Part shown: in pieces, positions 26,827 to 35,460 of the stretch
Numbering within the stretch: position 1 is the first letter of the stretch
Layout of the letters: every line of letters starts with the position of its first letter
Assembly: GCA_024399135.1 (NCBI GenBank)
Contig: JAKSHY010000002.1
Location: 1 to 64,000 of the forward strand
Length of the DNA stretch: 64,000 nt
Origin: Lachnospiraceae bacterium
Lineage (GTDB): Bacteria; Bacillota; Clostridia; Lachnospirales; Lachnospiraceae
Reading direction: 5' to 3'
Notes under the pieces: model-generated
Database searches by the model: none
Seen by the model: only the letters and a program-made list of their open reading frames with translations
What the model was told of the DNA's origin: nothing
Made by a program: the position numbers and the translations under genes

Positions 26827-27772
26827 TGACTAAGACCTCCTCTTTTAGAACTCTTCCCATCAAAGATCCCTCATCAACAATCGGATAATCTCTTATGGTA
26901 AAAAGAAGTCCTGCCTGTGGTGACTTCACCTCATCAAGTATTTTCCCGCATAGCGGATCTACAATTCGTCCTATCAGGTCTCCTTCTGACAACCTCGCGC
27001 CATGCTTGACCTCTGGAACGAAAAGACCACTTGCAGTAGCATTAAGATAACTGACATCATCAGGATCCTTGGAAATCATAGGAGTCCTCACACCTGCTAC
27101 CTCTCCTTGCCAGATTCCAAGCTTTTTCATAAGATTAAAAAGACCATCAACCATCTGATCCCCATATTCTTTAGTAAGTCTCATTCCAACACCCATTTCA
27201 ACGACAAGTACTGGTGTTCCTATGCTATTAAGACTATGAGCAAATGTTGACTCTAAAACAGTACTGGCTCCATGCACCCAAATGAAATCTACATTAGCCT
27301 CTTTGGCTAATGGGATTAATGTATCTGCATGAAGCTCATTTATTCTTATCTGTGGTATTTCTGTCAAATAAATATTGCTGGCATGAATATCAACTACACA
27401 ATCCGAACCCTGAACATCTTCTATGATTCCCGCTGCCAGATATTCGGTCATATTTCCATCTTTATTACCTGGAAATAATCTGTTCATATCAAGATCAAAG
27501 GCAGGTATTCCTCTGGTTATAGAATCTATTCCCAATGGATTCATAGCCGGATAAATATCAACTATTCCAGACAATTTATCCTTTTCCTCATCTATTCTTC
27601 TTTGTAATTCATAGCATACATATTGACCTTCAAGTTCATCTCCATGAATTCCTGTAACCACGCTTATACGCTTCAGGTTATTCATACTGGAGCCTTCCGG
27701 CATAATACGGTTTTTCTTAATCATTAGTTTTTCATCAATAGGAAGACCTACCGATGTCACTATCTCAACCAT
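26819..27772 (-). CDS. M14/aspartoacylase-family metallohydrolase
   Basis: A 317-residue succinylglutamate desuccinylase/aspartoacylase family protein with an intact zinc site: GIHGDELEGQ (HxxE) and VVDIHASN (third ligand), plus the family element LDMNRLFPGN. The C-terminal about 90 residues form a biotinyl-lipoyl-like beta domain (LFVPEVKHGARLSEGDLIGRI). It should cleave an amide bond in an N-acyl amino acid or short peptide; the substrate is unknown. It lies downstream of the CP-ATP-grasp/alpha-E/transglutaminase genes, after an array of the GTTTACATAA motif. AGGAG precedes the ATG. Confidence 0.9.
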   Translation of the reverse strand: MVEIVTSVGLPIDEKLMIKKNRIMPEGSSMNNLKRISVVTGIHGDELEGQYVCYELQRRIDEEKDKLSGIVDIYPAMNPLGIDSITRGIPAFDLDMNRLFPGNKDGNMTEYLAAGIIEDVQGSDCVVDIHASNIYLTEIPQIRINELHADTLIPLAKEANVDFIWVHGASTVLESTFAHSLNSIGTPVLVVEMGVGMRLTKEYGDQMVDGLFNLMKKLGIWQGEVAGVRTPMISKDPDDVSYLNATASGLFVPEVKHGARLSEGDLIGRIVDPLCGKILDEVKSPQAGLLFTIRDYPIVDEGSLMGRVLKEEVLVNE

Positions 27773-27797
27773 CCTTTTTCTCCTGTCTATGTCTTCG

Positions 27798-27849
27798 TTA
27801 TGTAAACCGTTCTTTCGTGTTATGTTAACTACTTTTGTGTTATGTAAAC
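27798..27849. repeat. Three-unit array of the TTATGTAAAC motif
   Basis: TTATGTAAAC at 27798-27807, TTATGTTAAC (one mismatch) at 27820-27829 and TTATGTAAAC at 27840-27849. They are 20-22 bp apart with related flanks (CGTT after the first and third; GTG before the second and third). This fills the 89-bp gap between the transglutaminase stop and the M14 gene, an unusually ordered leader. Confidence 0.8.
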
Positions 27850-27861
27850 CGTTTTGTATTC

Positions 27862-28656
27862 TTAATAGTATTTATCAACAACTACATTAACCTCCTGGGT
27901 TTGAGCTCCACCCCCCCACATAACGCCTCTATTGATAGCACAATCAGTGGCATCTCTACCAGCACCGAATTTAATGTACTCATCTGTAATTTCAATGTTA
28001 TGAGTTGGGTCAAATGCAACATAATTTCCTTCTATAGCTGCTTCAACCCAGGCATGACTTTCTCCTTCCCCTACTATCAATCCGCAAACATATCTGGCAG
28101 GAATTTTGAATAGCCGAAGAAGTGTTATAAATATATGTGCATAATCCTGGCATACACCCTTTTTGCCTGCAAATGCCTCCTCTGCACATGTTTCTACATT
28201 AGTATGACCTTTTTCATATATCATTCTTTCATTTATCAGACCCATGATTTTTAAACATTTATCTTTTGTAGATGTACACTTATTTACTTCTTCACTAATA
28301 TTTTTAGCAAATTCTTTTATCGTTTCACCCGGTATGCATTTTCCATATGGATATTTGTACATTCCAACTTTAGCAGTATTCACGCCACCAGTAATTCCGG
28401 CTATATTCGTTTCTACGAGGCCTTTTATCACATATTCATATTTTGAATGCGCTCTGGCGACACTTCCTATTATCTGACTATTACCAAAAGAATCCCTGCT
28501 TTCAGAATATGATGTATTAGGTGACATATTTATTTCATAGGAAATACTCCTTTGTCTAAAATCATCTACAGGAATAGATTTAATTGTAAAATAACATTTA
28601 TCAACTGGCTCTGAATAACTAATTATCATCTTGTATTCATAGTTTAAAAACGCCAC
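27862..28656 (-). CDS. Transglutaminase-like (COG1305) protein
   Basis: About 264 residues. An N-terminal beta region (LNYEYKMIISYSEPVDKCYF) is followed by a transglutaminase-like catalytic core with Cys in KKGVCQDYAHIFI, His in GESHAWVEAAI and Asp in VAFDPTHN; the triad is complete. I chose the GTG at 28656 (AAGGTG seven bases upstream); an ATG at 28713 in frame would add 19 residues. It is the third gene of the CP-ATP-grasp/alpha-E/transglutaminase module, which Aravind and colleagues linked to peptide or amide-bond chemistry. It may act as a protease or amidase; no signal peptide is seen. Confidence 0.9.
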   Translation of the reverse strand: MAFLNYEYKMIISYSEPVDKCYFTIKSIPVDDFRQRSISYEINMSPNTSYSESRDSFGNSQIIGSVARAHSKYEYVIKGLVETNIAGITGGVNTAKVGMYKYPYGKCIPGETIKEFAKNISEEVNKCTSTKDKCLKIMGLINERMIYEKGHTNVETCAEEAFAGKKGVCQDYAHIFITLLRLFKIPARYVCGLIVGEGESHAWVEAAIEGNYVAFDPTHNIEITDEYIKFGAGRDATDCAINRGVMWGGGAQTQEVNVVVDKYY

Positions 28657-28716
28657 GTTATCACCTTCTTGCTCTTTAATCTGTATTTTTACAAAGATAC
28701 AGTTTCTTTTCATTAA

Positions 28717-29382
28717 CTACGCTACAATCGACTCTACACTTAATATAATTCCTTCATAATCCAATGTACTTTCATTAACAAGTGTACTCACTCTGCTAAG
28801 TGAGTATTCATTGTATTTAATACCACTTCGAAGCACTCTTGGAATCATTCTGTGTATCTCACGCTCCAGCTTGTTTTTGTCAAATTCAAGTCTTGCATAT
28901 AGATCAATTCTTTCTATTCTTTTTCCGGCTTTAATAATATTTCTAATTTGTTCTGCATCTATCTGATCATCTACAATTCCCCAAAAAGAAAGTAAACAAT
29001 CCATAATCTCCTGTAGCTCTATTAACGGAGACTCACTCCTCGCTGCAGTATTCATTGCATAGATAGACAATTGAATATAAGAAAGAGCATCAGAACCGAT
29101 TGTCTCCCTAAGAACAATTGCATTATCATAAGCACGATTAAGATTACTTATTATAGAATCCGGTATACTGTCATCAAATGGATATCTTCTAAGAAAATCA
29201 CTCTTTGATTCATAAATATTAGGAATATCAAGTGCTTCACAATATTCAGGATATACATCATCCATAGAATCAATCATCTTATCAAAACTTTTTGCGAATA
29301 GTTTAAGTGTTGTATATACACGCTCGGTGTATCTTCCTAACCAATATAGGTGGTCAACCTGTTCTACTGAGATAATACCCAT
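28717..29382 (-). CDS. Alpha-E domain protein (DUF403, COG2307)
   Basis: A 221-residue all-helical protein beginning MGIISVEQVDHLYWLGRYTE, the hallmark start of the alpha-E family. Further family-like helices follow (NLNRAYDNAIVLRETIGSDA and ARLEFDKNKLEREIHRMIPR). The gene overlaps the CP-ATP-grasp gene by 19 bp, a tight coupling seen in many bacteria. It is thought to work with the ATP-grasp partner; its biochemical role is not known. Confidence 0.93.
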   Translation of the reverse strand: MGIISVEQVDHLYWLGRYTERVYTTLKLFAKSFDKMIDSMDDVYPEYCEALDIPNIYESKSDFLRRYPFDDSIPDSIISNLNRAYDNAIVLRETIGSDALSYIQLSIYAMNTAARSESPLIELQEIMDCLLSFWGIVDDQIDAEQIRNIIKAGKRIERIDLYARLEFDKNKLEREIHRMIPRVLRSGIKYNEYSLSRVSTLVNESTLDYEGIILSVESIVA

Positions 29383-30689
29383 GTGTCCTTAAAACCTCCT
29401 CCTTGTGATGAATTAACGATGAACGAATCAGGATTTCTTGAAAACCTTGTTAAACCACTAGCCCAGACAAGTGGTTCATCAGCCATTAATACGAAAGCTC
29501 GAAGATCAGCTTTTCTTGGTACAATTTCGCCTTCATCTAAAATATCAAGATCCTGGAAATCAATTACTTCCTGAGCTATAAAACGTCTTGGTTCATTTTT
29601 AAGTAATTTAATGAAATCTTCCTTTTGCTTAGCAGTCATCGTATTACCAAATACAACTCCATATCCACCTGCTTCAGCCACATCCTTAAGCACAAGATCA
29701 TCAAAATGCTCAAGTACATATTTCATATCATCATCATAGAATGGCAAATATGTAGGCGCATTTTTAAGTATCGGCTCTTCATCAAGATAATACTTGATCA
29801 TCTTTGGAACAAAATAATATATGCCCTTATCATCCGCTACACCATTGCCCGGTGCGTTTAATAGTGCCACATTGCCTTTTCTAAACACATCATATATATG
29901 TGGTATTCCAATTAATGATTCCGGATTAAAATTCATTGGATCCAAATATTCATCAGAAATTCTTCTATAGACAGCACCAACCTTTTCTTTGGCACCGCTT
30001 GCACTAATGTAATAGAGGTAATCATTTTCTACGAACAATTCTGATCCTGTTACCAGATGTGCCCCCGTCTGTTCAGCAAGATATGAATGTTCGAAATACG
30101 CTGCATTATACCTTCCAGGGGTTAGTATTACAGTATGTCCTCCTGTATTTACATAGTCCATTGTCCTTCTTAATAAATCTGCATAATTTCGATTATCATA
30201 CAATTTCATATTATGGAAAATTTCCGGAGCGCTCTTTCTACATAAATCTCTTGCAATCATTGGATACGAAGCACCGGATGGAACTCTTAAATTATCTTCT
30301 AAGATGTACCATTCATTATCCTTACCCTTAACAAGATCAATTCCAGAAATATGAGAATATATATCTTTTACAGGAAGTACACCCTCACATTCTGCCATAT
30401 ACCCAGAGGATGCGAAAATGAAGTCTTCTGGCACCACATTATCCCTAACTATTTTTTTATCTGAATAAATGTCCTTTAGAAATAAATTGAGGGCCAAAAC
30501 TCTTTGCTTTAGACCTTTTTCCAACATTTCGAATTCGGTATGCTCTATAATCCTCGGTATTGAATCAAACGGGAATAGCTGTTCTTTAAAAGTATTGTTT
30601 TTATAGATTCCAAATTTTACTCCGTAGCGGGCCAACAAATCATTAATTTTATCTGTGTGTTGCAATAACTGTTGCTGTTGTTGTTTCAT
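29364..30689 (-). CDS. Circularly permuted ATP-grasp protein (type 2, COG2308)
   Basis: A 441-residue circularly permuted ATP-grasp enzyme. Visible elements: VKGKDNEWYILEDNLRVPSG, ILTPGRYNAAYFEHSYLA, LLNAPGNGVADDKGIYYFVP, LKDVAEAGGYGVVFG, and the C-terminal SRNPDSFIVNSSQGGGFKDT. Such enzymes probably form amide bonds using ATP. It leads an operon with alpha-E and transglutaminase genes. AAAGGAGG precedes the ATG. Only 38 bp separate the start from a terminator hairpin, leaving little room for its own promoter. Confidence 0.93.
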   Translation of the reverse strand: MKQQQQQLLQHTDKINDLLARYGVKFGIYKNNTFKEQLFPFDSIPRIIEHTEFEMLEKGLKQRVLALNLFLKDIYSDKKIVRDNVVPEDFIFASSGYMAECEGVLPVKDIYSHISGIDLVKGKDNEWYILEDNLRVPSGASYPMIARDLCRKSAPEIFHNMKLYDNRNYADLLRRTMDYVNTGGHTVILTPGRYNAAYFEHSYLAEQTGAHLVTGSELFVENDYLYYISASGAKEKVGAVYRRISDEYLDPMNFNPESLIGIPHIYDVFRKGNVALLNAPGNGVADDKGIYYFVPKMIKYYLDEEPILKNAPTYLPFYDDDMKYVLEHFDDLVLKDVAEAGGYGVVFGNTMTAKQKEDFIKLLKNEPRRFIAQEVIDFQDLDILDEGEIVPRKADLRAFVLMADEPLVWASGLTRFSRNPDSFIVNSSQGGGFKDTWVLSQ

Positions 30690-30727
30690 TTTCTTGGTCC
30701 TCCTTTTATATTTTTTAGTTAAGATAT

Positions 30728-30758
30728 AAAAAAGCGCCCATGCATATGCATGAGCGCC
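30728..30758 (-). terminator. Second of two tandem terminators
   Basis: Stem 30734-30744 / 30747-30757 containing the palindrome ATGCATATGCAT with GCGC at its base; one mismatch (30738/30753). On the minus strand it is followed by TTTTTT and preceded by GAGCAAAG. Confidence 0.85.
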
Positions 30759-30775
30759 TTTGCTCGATCTAAAAC

Positions 30776-30803
30776 AAAAAAGCGTTCCGTAAAATGGAAC
30801 GCC
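30776..30803 (-). terminator. First of two tandem terminators after the HD-GYP gene
   Basis: Stem GCGTTCC (30782-30788) / GGAACGC (30796-30802) with a 7-base loop. On the minus strand it is followed by TTTTTTG and preceded by GAGCAAAG, exactly like the second hairpin about 45 bp further on. Confidence 0.85.
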
Positions 30804-30858
30804 TTTGCTCTCGTTTATGGTGATAAAATACCATAATTAGTTTTGTTTGTCAAACTTA

Positions 30859-32367
30859 TTATTTATCTTCGTAGCTATTATATAATGCCTCAAGCTGAGG
30901 TCGACACTCTAAAAAGAGACTGCCTATGTTCGGATCAAAATGAGTCCCGAGATCATTACTGATTATCTCGAATGCTCTGTCATAGCTCATACTATCTTTA
31001 TAGCATCTTTTACTAACTAAAGCATCGAACACATCCGCAAGCGCCATGATACGCGCTTCTATTGGAATGTCCTCTTTGCTTATTCCATTAGGATAACCCT
31101 GGCCATTCCATTTTTCATGATGATAATGTGCTACATTAACGGCTATCTTTTTGAATTCTTCATCATCTACTTCACTTAATACCTTTTCAACTATGCTCTT
31201 TCCTGCAGCCGCATGCTCCTTCATCTTATTGTATTCTTCATCCGTGAAGCGCCCTGGCTTTCTAAGAATTGCATCATCAACAGCAATCTTACCTAAATCA
31301 TGCATAGGCGCTGCCTTAATAATAGCATTACAAAAAGAAGGCGATAAATCCATTTTCTTAGTTTGTTGTAAGTAAGCAATAAACACTCTAACGCAATCAC
31401 TCGTTCTATTTATATGGCCTCCTGTACTGTTGTCACGCTGTTCAACCATAACAGCCATACCACGAATAATTGAATCCTGAATAGATCGGATTTTTCTTGA
31501 TTTTTCATTTAATGATGTCGCCAGGTTATTGAAGTTATCTGCCAGATCACCATAATCATCCGCACTGACAACATCTACCTCTACATTATAATTCTCATTA
31601 GTCATTTCCGTTGTTGCATTATTAAGCTTTTTCAATGGATTAGAAAAATGATCCGAGAAGAAATATGTCATTCCTACACCAAACAGCAAAACAATTGCAA
31701 TAACAATATATACACCATATGAAATATCAAAATCGTAATTCATACTATAACTTAGGAATGTATATAGTAAAAATTCAATTGGGAATATACCTATCGACAA
31801 ATAGAAAATCGTTACTAAGCCACCCGTTGAAAGCTTAATTACCCCTGGATAAGAAGTAACAAGACCATCCGGGAAATATTTAGGCAATATTACCTTTCTG
31901 TGAATAAGGTCTAAAACCAAAAACGCAAAAGTACTTATGAAAATACACATCTGACTAATATTCAAGAAAGACGACAGCATTATATTTTTTATATTCAGAT
32001 CACCGACAAGGCTCAGATGAATCAGTATAACTGCTTCAACCAGAAAAGAAATAAGCCATCCCAATGCGCCGAATATCGAATACATAATAGGAATATTAAT
32101 AATTCTTCTTGTCACTTTTTCTTCACTGCCAAAGGAATAAGAAACACAAATAAATATCGGAATGATAAAGGAAAAGCCTGCAAGAATGGTATTTAAAATT
32201 TGATTCTCATCCAAAAATTTTATCCATATCTGAAAATCAGCTGAATTATTAATTGGCATGCTTCCAGAGGATGCAATCATATATCCAATAAAATTAATTA
32301 ATGAAATAATGATTCCATATATCAATCCTAATCTTCGCAATGTTGATTTATTATAACTCTTTTCCAC
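30859..32367 (-). CDS. Membrane HD-GYP c-di-GMP phosphodiesterase with HAMP
   Basis: About 502 residues. Six or more hydrophobic helices occupy the first about 235, then a HAMP-like segment (FSNPLKKLNNATTEMTNENY), a short coiled coil and an HD-GYP domain (about 300-495) with HDLGKI, KEHAAAGKSIV and HHEKWNGQGYPNG. The metal-binding HD and the GYP motif are intact, so it should hydrolyse c-di-GMP, opposing the GGDEF protein at 7.1-8.3 kb. I chose the GTG at 32367 because AGGAG lies seven bases upstream; a GTG at 32394 would add nine residues. Confidence 0.9.
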   Translation of the reverse strand: MEKSYNKSTLRRLGLIYGIIISLINFIGYMIASSGSMPINNSADFQIWIKFLDENQILNTILAGFSFIIPIFICVSYSFGSEEKVTRRIINIPIMYSIFGALGWLISFLVEAVILIHLSLVGDLNIKNIMLSSFLNISQMCIFISTFAFLVLDLIHRKVILPKYFPDGLVTSYPGVIKLSTGGLVTIFYLSIGIFPIEFLLYTFLSYSMNYDFDISYGVYIVIAIVLLFGVGMTYFFSDHFSNPLKKLNNATTEMTNENYNVEVDVVSADDYGDLADNFNNLATSLNEKSRKIRSIQDSIIRGMAVMVEQRDNSTGGHINRTSDCVRVFIAYLQQTKKMDLSPSFCNAIIKAAPMHDLGKIAVDDAILRKPGRFTDEEYNKMKEHAAAGKSIVEKVLSEVDDEEFKKIAVNVAHYHHEKWNGQGYPNGISKEDIPIEARIMALADVFDALVSKRCYKDSMSYDRAFEIISNDLGTHFDPNIGSLFLECRPQLEALYNSYEDK

Positions 32368-32414
32368 AATGATTCTCCTACCCCTTGTATTCACTACCTA
32401 TCCACTTCCAAATA

Positions 32415-32463
32415 TAAAAAAGTGTAGCTGTTAAAGTTTATTATACCCTAACATCTACACTTT
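32415..32463 (-). terminator. Terminator after cysK
   Basis: A 15-base arm at 32419-32433 pairs with 32449-32463 (one mismatch). On the minus strand it is followed by TTTTTTATA. It lies about 25 bp past the cysK stop. Confidence 0.85.
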
Positions 32464-32488
32464 AATAATACTAAATTAATATTTCTTT

Positions 32489-33427
32489 TTACTCTTTGTT
32501 AAATAATGCAGTAGAAAGATATCTGTCTCCTGAATCAGGGAGAAGAACTACTATATTCTTTCCTTTGTTTTCTGGTCTTTTAGCAAGAATTGTAGCTGCC
32601 TTAAGAGCTGCTCCAGATGATATTCCAACTAATGCGCCTTCTGTAACTGCGAACTTAGCTCCTTCTTCGAAAGCATCTTCATTCTCGATAGTAATAATCT
32701 CATCATAGATTGAAGTATTTAATGTTTCTGGAACGAATCCAGCTCCGATTCCCTGAATCTTATGTGCTCCTGCTGTTCCTGTTGATAATACTGGACTTGT
32801 TGCAGGCTCAACTGCTACGATTTTAATATCCTTATTCTGAGACTTTAAGTATTCACCAACACCAGTTACTGTACCACCTGTACCTACACCAGCAACGAAA
32901 ATATCAACTGCACCATCTGTTTGCTTATAAATTTCTGGACCAGTTGTTTCTCTGTGAATCTTAGGGTTAGCAGGGTTAACGAACTGTCCAAGGATAATAG
33001 AGCCTTCTATTTCCTTATTTAATTCTTCTGCCTTAGCAATTGCTCCCTTCATTCCCTTAGAACCTTCTGTAAGAACAAGTTCAGCACCATACGCCTTAAG
33101 TAATGTTCTTCTCTCAACACTCATAGTCTCTGGAAGTGTCAAAATTGCTTTATATCCTTTAGCAACTGCTACTGAAGCAAGTCCAATTCCTGTATTACCA
33201 CTTGTTGGCTCGATAATAGTTGCTCCTGGCTTTAACTTTCCACTCTTTTCAGCATCTTCGATCATTGAAAGAGCTACTCTGTCTTTTACTGATCCAGCTG
33301 GATTAAAGTATTCAAGCTTAGCTAAAATATTAGCATCTGTAACACCAGCTGCTTTTTCATATCTTGAAACATGTACTAAAGGAGTTCCTCCAATCAGTTC
33401 TATAACACTATTTTTAATGTCTGCCAT
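32489..33427 (-). CDS. cysK: Cysteine synthase (O-acetylserine sulfhydrylase)
   Basis: A 312-residue PLP enzyme that makes cysteine from O-acetylserine and sulfide. Motifs: PLP lysine in [16 protein letters not shown] (about residue 46), substrate loop [11 protein letters not shown], phosphate-binding [12 protein letters not shown], and C-terminal GISSGAA plus [12 protein letters not shown]. Length is normal. It is a single-gene unit with its own promoter and terminator; cysE is not nearby. The inverted repeat over the promoter suggests sulfur-dependent control. Confidence 0.97.
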   Translation of the reverse strand: MADIKNSVIELIGGTPLVHVSRYEKAAGVTDANILAKLEYFNPAGSVKDRVALSMIEDAEKSGKLKPGATIIEPTSGNTGIGLASVAVAKGYKAILTLPETMSVERRTLLKAYGAELVLTEGSKGMKGAIAKAEELNKEIEGSIILGQFVNPANPKIHRETTGPEIYKQTDGAVDIFVAGVGTGGTVTGVGEYLKSQNKDIKIVAVEPATSPVLSTGTAGAHKIQGIGAGFVPETLNTSIYDEIITIENEDAFEEGAKFAVTEGALVGISSGAALKAATILAKRPENKGKNIVVLLPDSGDRYLSTALFNKE

Positions 33428-33519
33428 TTTAATTACCTCTTTCTTTCACAAATCTTTTTAACATCTTAATTATACACGTTTTTAATTTACAAGATTTAAT
33501 TACGTAATTTATGTTTTAA

Positions 33520-33553
33520 AGAATATACCTATTCGCCTACTATGTCAATAGGT
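33520..33553 (-). promoter_or_regulatory. cysK promoter overlapped by an inverted repeat
   Basis: On the minus strand TTGACA (plus 33543-33548), 17 bp, TATTCT (plus 33520-33525). A 7-bp inverted repeat ACCTATT (33527-33533) / AATAGGT (33547-33553) spans the spacer and the -35 box. By position this is a repressor site; an Rrf2/CymR-type sulfur regulator is a guess. The start site would be about 85 bp before the cysK ATG, giving an AT-rich leader. Confidence 0.6.
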
Positions 33554-33569
33554 TTTATTTTGATTTTAC

Positions 33570-33602
33570 AAAAAAAAAACAGGTAGCATAAGCCACTCTG
33601 TT
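33570..33602 (-). terminator. Terminator after tRNA-Glu
   Basis: An imperfect stem (33580-33587 region pairing with 33593-33601) ends on the minus strand in a run of nine Ts, ten bases beyond the tRNA. Confidence 0.7.
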
Positions 33603-33611
33603 CTTCTTTAG

Positions 33612-33683
33612 TAGCGCATAGGGGAATCGAACCCCTGTTTCCGCCGTGAGAGGGCGGCGTCTTAACCGCTTGACCAATGCGCC
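33612..33683 (-). tRNA. tRNA-Glu (anticodon CTC)
   Basis: A 72-nt cloverleaf on the minus strand. The acceptor stem GGCGCAT pairs with ATGCGCT (one G-T at the end), the D-arm includes TGGTCAAGCGG, the anticodon arm is CCGCC / GGCGG with loop CTCTCAC (anticodon CTC, reading GAG), and the T-arm is AGGGG TTCGATT CCCCT. The discriminator is A and CCA is not encoded. It is a solitary tRNA gene with its own promoter and terminator. Confidence 0.97.
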
Positions 33684-33715
33684 ATATTCACTGCCTTTTT
33701 ACAAGGCACTTGCTT

Positions 33716-33744
33716 ATTCTAATATAAAGAAGAATTTATTGCAA
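33716..33744 (-). promoter_or_regulatory. Promoter of tRNA-Glu
   Basis: On the minus strand TTGCAA (plus 33739-33744), 17-bp spacer, TAGAAT (plus 33716-33721), about 33 bp before the tRNA 5' end. Confidence 0.7.
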
Positions 33745-33770
33745 GTACTTTTTTACATGTTTTATGACTT

Positions 33771-34892
33771 TTAAAAATCGTGTTTCAATGCCGTACTTAA
33801 ATTTTCCTTAATCTTACGTTTTGTAACATCAGATATTGATGAAAAAACTTCAGAAATAGAATCAAGTAAAAGCGACTTATCTTTACCTGATAATTTAGAA
33901 GACTTCTTAATGACATTGTAAAAGAAAGCCGGTGTTAATTTTTCATCATCCTCTTTTAAAAGTTCATTATCTGTTATCAAAGAAAATATAGCTTCAAATA
34001 TCTCTTCTCTTTCATTTTCATCACATCTTAACTGCCAGTTTCTTAAAACCTCTTCGAAAAATAGCGATATTTCACTCCTACTTTCTAATTCCTCGAAATG
34101 ATTATCAACTATATGCCATTGCATATCATCATGTTGAAAAACGAAGAAACCATCTGCATTAGTAATAATAGTCTTATACTGATTAGTCAATAAAGTTCCA
34201 ACCAGGCTGGATTCCGGAACCACAGATAAAACTCTTGGAAGAATATCTTTATACTCTTTTGAATCAATAATGTTCATTAAAAAACCAGGTCCATCATAGG
34301 AATAAACATTTACTATCTTTTTTCTAATAGAAGTATCACAAAAAGCCGAAGCAAAAACTGCAAGATTTCCACCTTTTGAATGACCACCAACTCGAATAGG
34401 TTTTGACTGATTTTTATGATATTCGTTAATATAATCGACGGCCATTTTGTGACCCTCTGTTGTTGAAAAAGAAAATTTAAAATCTTCAGCCCATCCAACA
34501 ACTGTTCCATCTGTTCCCCTGAACGAAATGAATACACTCCCATCCGGTAATTCAAAGGTTAGGGCCGCAAACTGCATAATGTCTTCTAGCGAAGAATCTT
34601 CAACGAATTTTTTAACTCTCATACCTTTAAATCTTGAAGAGTCTTCCATTTCTTTCATTAAAAAAGGCGCCATCTTGGTAGTTGATGGCGACGACATTAT
34701 TTCCTTTTCTGTATGTAAATTCCAAAACTCTTTACTTAATTCTTCTATGGACATATCCGAATTTTCATCCAAAATCTGATTAAAATTCGAATACACCAGT
34801 TCAGCTAATACTAAACCATCAACTTCATTGAATGGATCTTCTAAAAAAGATATATTTTTTCTTTCTTTTAAGTAATCAATTATATTTTTCAT
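33771..34892 (-). CDS. DUF2974/Mbeg1-like alpha/beta hydrolase
   Basis: A 373-residue protein. The core (about 85-260) is a DUF2974-type lipase fold: FISFRGTDGTVVGWAEDF, then the nucleophile elbow RVGGHSKGGNLAVFAS, and SYDGPGFL. A helical C-terminal region follows (about 280-373). No signal peptide is visible. It shares the RGT...GHSKGGN pattern with the type VII lipase at 59.3-60.7 kb, but no WXG100 genes lie beside it, so I read it as an intracellular esterase of unknown substrate. The ribosome site is weak. Confidence 0.85.
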   Translation of the reverse strand: MKNIIDYLKERKNISFLEDPFNEVDGLVLAELVYSNFNQILDENSDMSIEELSKEFWNLHTEKEIMSSPSTTKMAPFLMKEMEDSSRFKGMRVKKFVEDSSLEDIMQFAALTFELPDGSVFISFRGTDGTVVGWAEDFKFSFSTTEGHKMAVDYINEYHKNQSKPIRVGGHSKGGNLAVFASAFCDTSIRKKIVNVYSYDGPGFLMNIIDSKEYKDILPRVLSVVPESSLVGTLLTNQYKTIITNADGFFVFQHDDMQWHIVDNHFEELESRSEISLFFEEVLRNWQLRCDENEREEIFEAIFSLITDNELLKEDDEKLTPAFFYNVIKKSSKLSGKDKSLLLDSISEVFSSISDVTKRKIKENLSTALKHDF

Positions 34893-34950
34893 AATAAAAA
34901 TATGTTAATAAAATGCCCTATTTTTCAATTCAAAATAGTAATGTATCAAA

Positions 34951-35460
34951 TCACAGTTCATGATAATACGGACATATATCTTCAAAATGTCCATCCTTCA
35001 TGCGAAAACCCTTTGGAATTACTCCGAGTTGCTTGAATCCAAGTCTTTCATAAAGGTGTCTTGCATGAATATTAGATGCAACCACTGCATTAAACTGAAG
35101 AATGCTAAATCCGAATTCCTTCCCTTTAATAAGGCAGTCCTTCACCAGCTTTTCTCCAATATGAAGACCTCTAAAATCCCTCAAAACAGCATAGCTCGCG
35201 TTCGAGATATGACCACAACGCCCTATATTATTAGGATGAAGAATATAAAGACCTGCCACCTTTTCTACTTCAGTGGATGATGCGTCATCAATAACAGTAG
35301 CCACAGCACAATATGTCTGTTCATTAAAAAAATTTCTTCCCGTCTCTTTGGTCAAAAATTCCTCTTGAGGAAAAGCAATACCATCTTCTACTACCTGATT
35401 CCATATAAGAACCATACTGTCGATATCACTTGGCTTAAATTCTCTAACCTTTACTTCCAT
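34951..35460 (-). CDS. GNAT-family N-acetyltransferase
   Basis: A 169-residue acetyltransferase. The N-terminus VREFKPSDIDSMVLIWNQV is typical, motif A for acetyl-CoA is FRGLHIGEKLVKDCL, and the C-terminal NIHARHLYERLGFKQLGVIP is the conserved GNAT ending. It probably acetylates an amine on a small molecule; the substrate is unknown. Its ATG overlaps the stop of the YugP-type protease by one base (TAATG). Confidence 0.92.
   Translation of the reverse strand: MEVKVREFKPSDIDSMVLIWNQVVEDGIAFPQEEFLTKETGRNFFNEQTYCAVATVIDDASSTEVEKVAGLYILHPNNIGRCGHISNASYAVLRDFRGLHIGEKLVKDCLIKGKEFGFSILQFNAVVASNIHARHLYERLGFKQLGVIPKGFRMKDGHFEDICPYYHEL

Noticed and set aside
27798..27849. Possible CRISPR array
   Set aside because: Repeat core is only 10 bp, the intervals are related to each other rather than unique, only three units exist and no cas genes are nearby.
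30728..30812. Tandem hairpins as a c-di-GMP riboswitch, because of the adjacent HD-GYP gene
   Set aside because: The GCAAAGGC element superficially recalls part of the GEMM consensus, but the two-stem aptamer fold is missing and each hairpin is a simple terminator.
33771..34892. DUF2974 hydrolase as a second type VII effector
   Set aside because: It shares the GHSKGGN core with the 59.3-60.7 kb lipase, but no WXG100 or Lap-like genes flank it and its neighbours are housekeeping genes.
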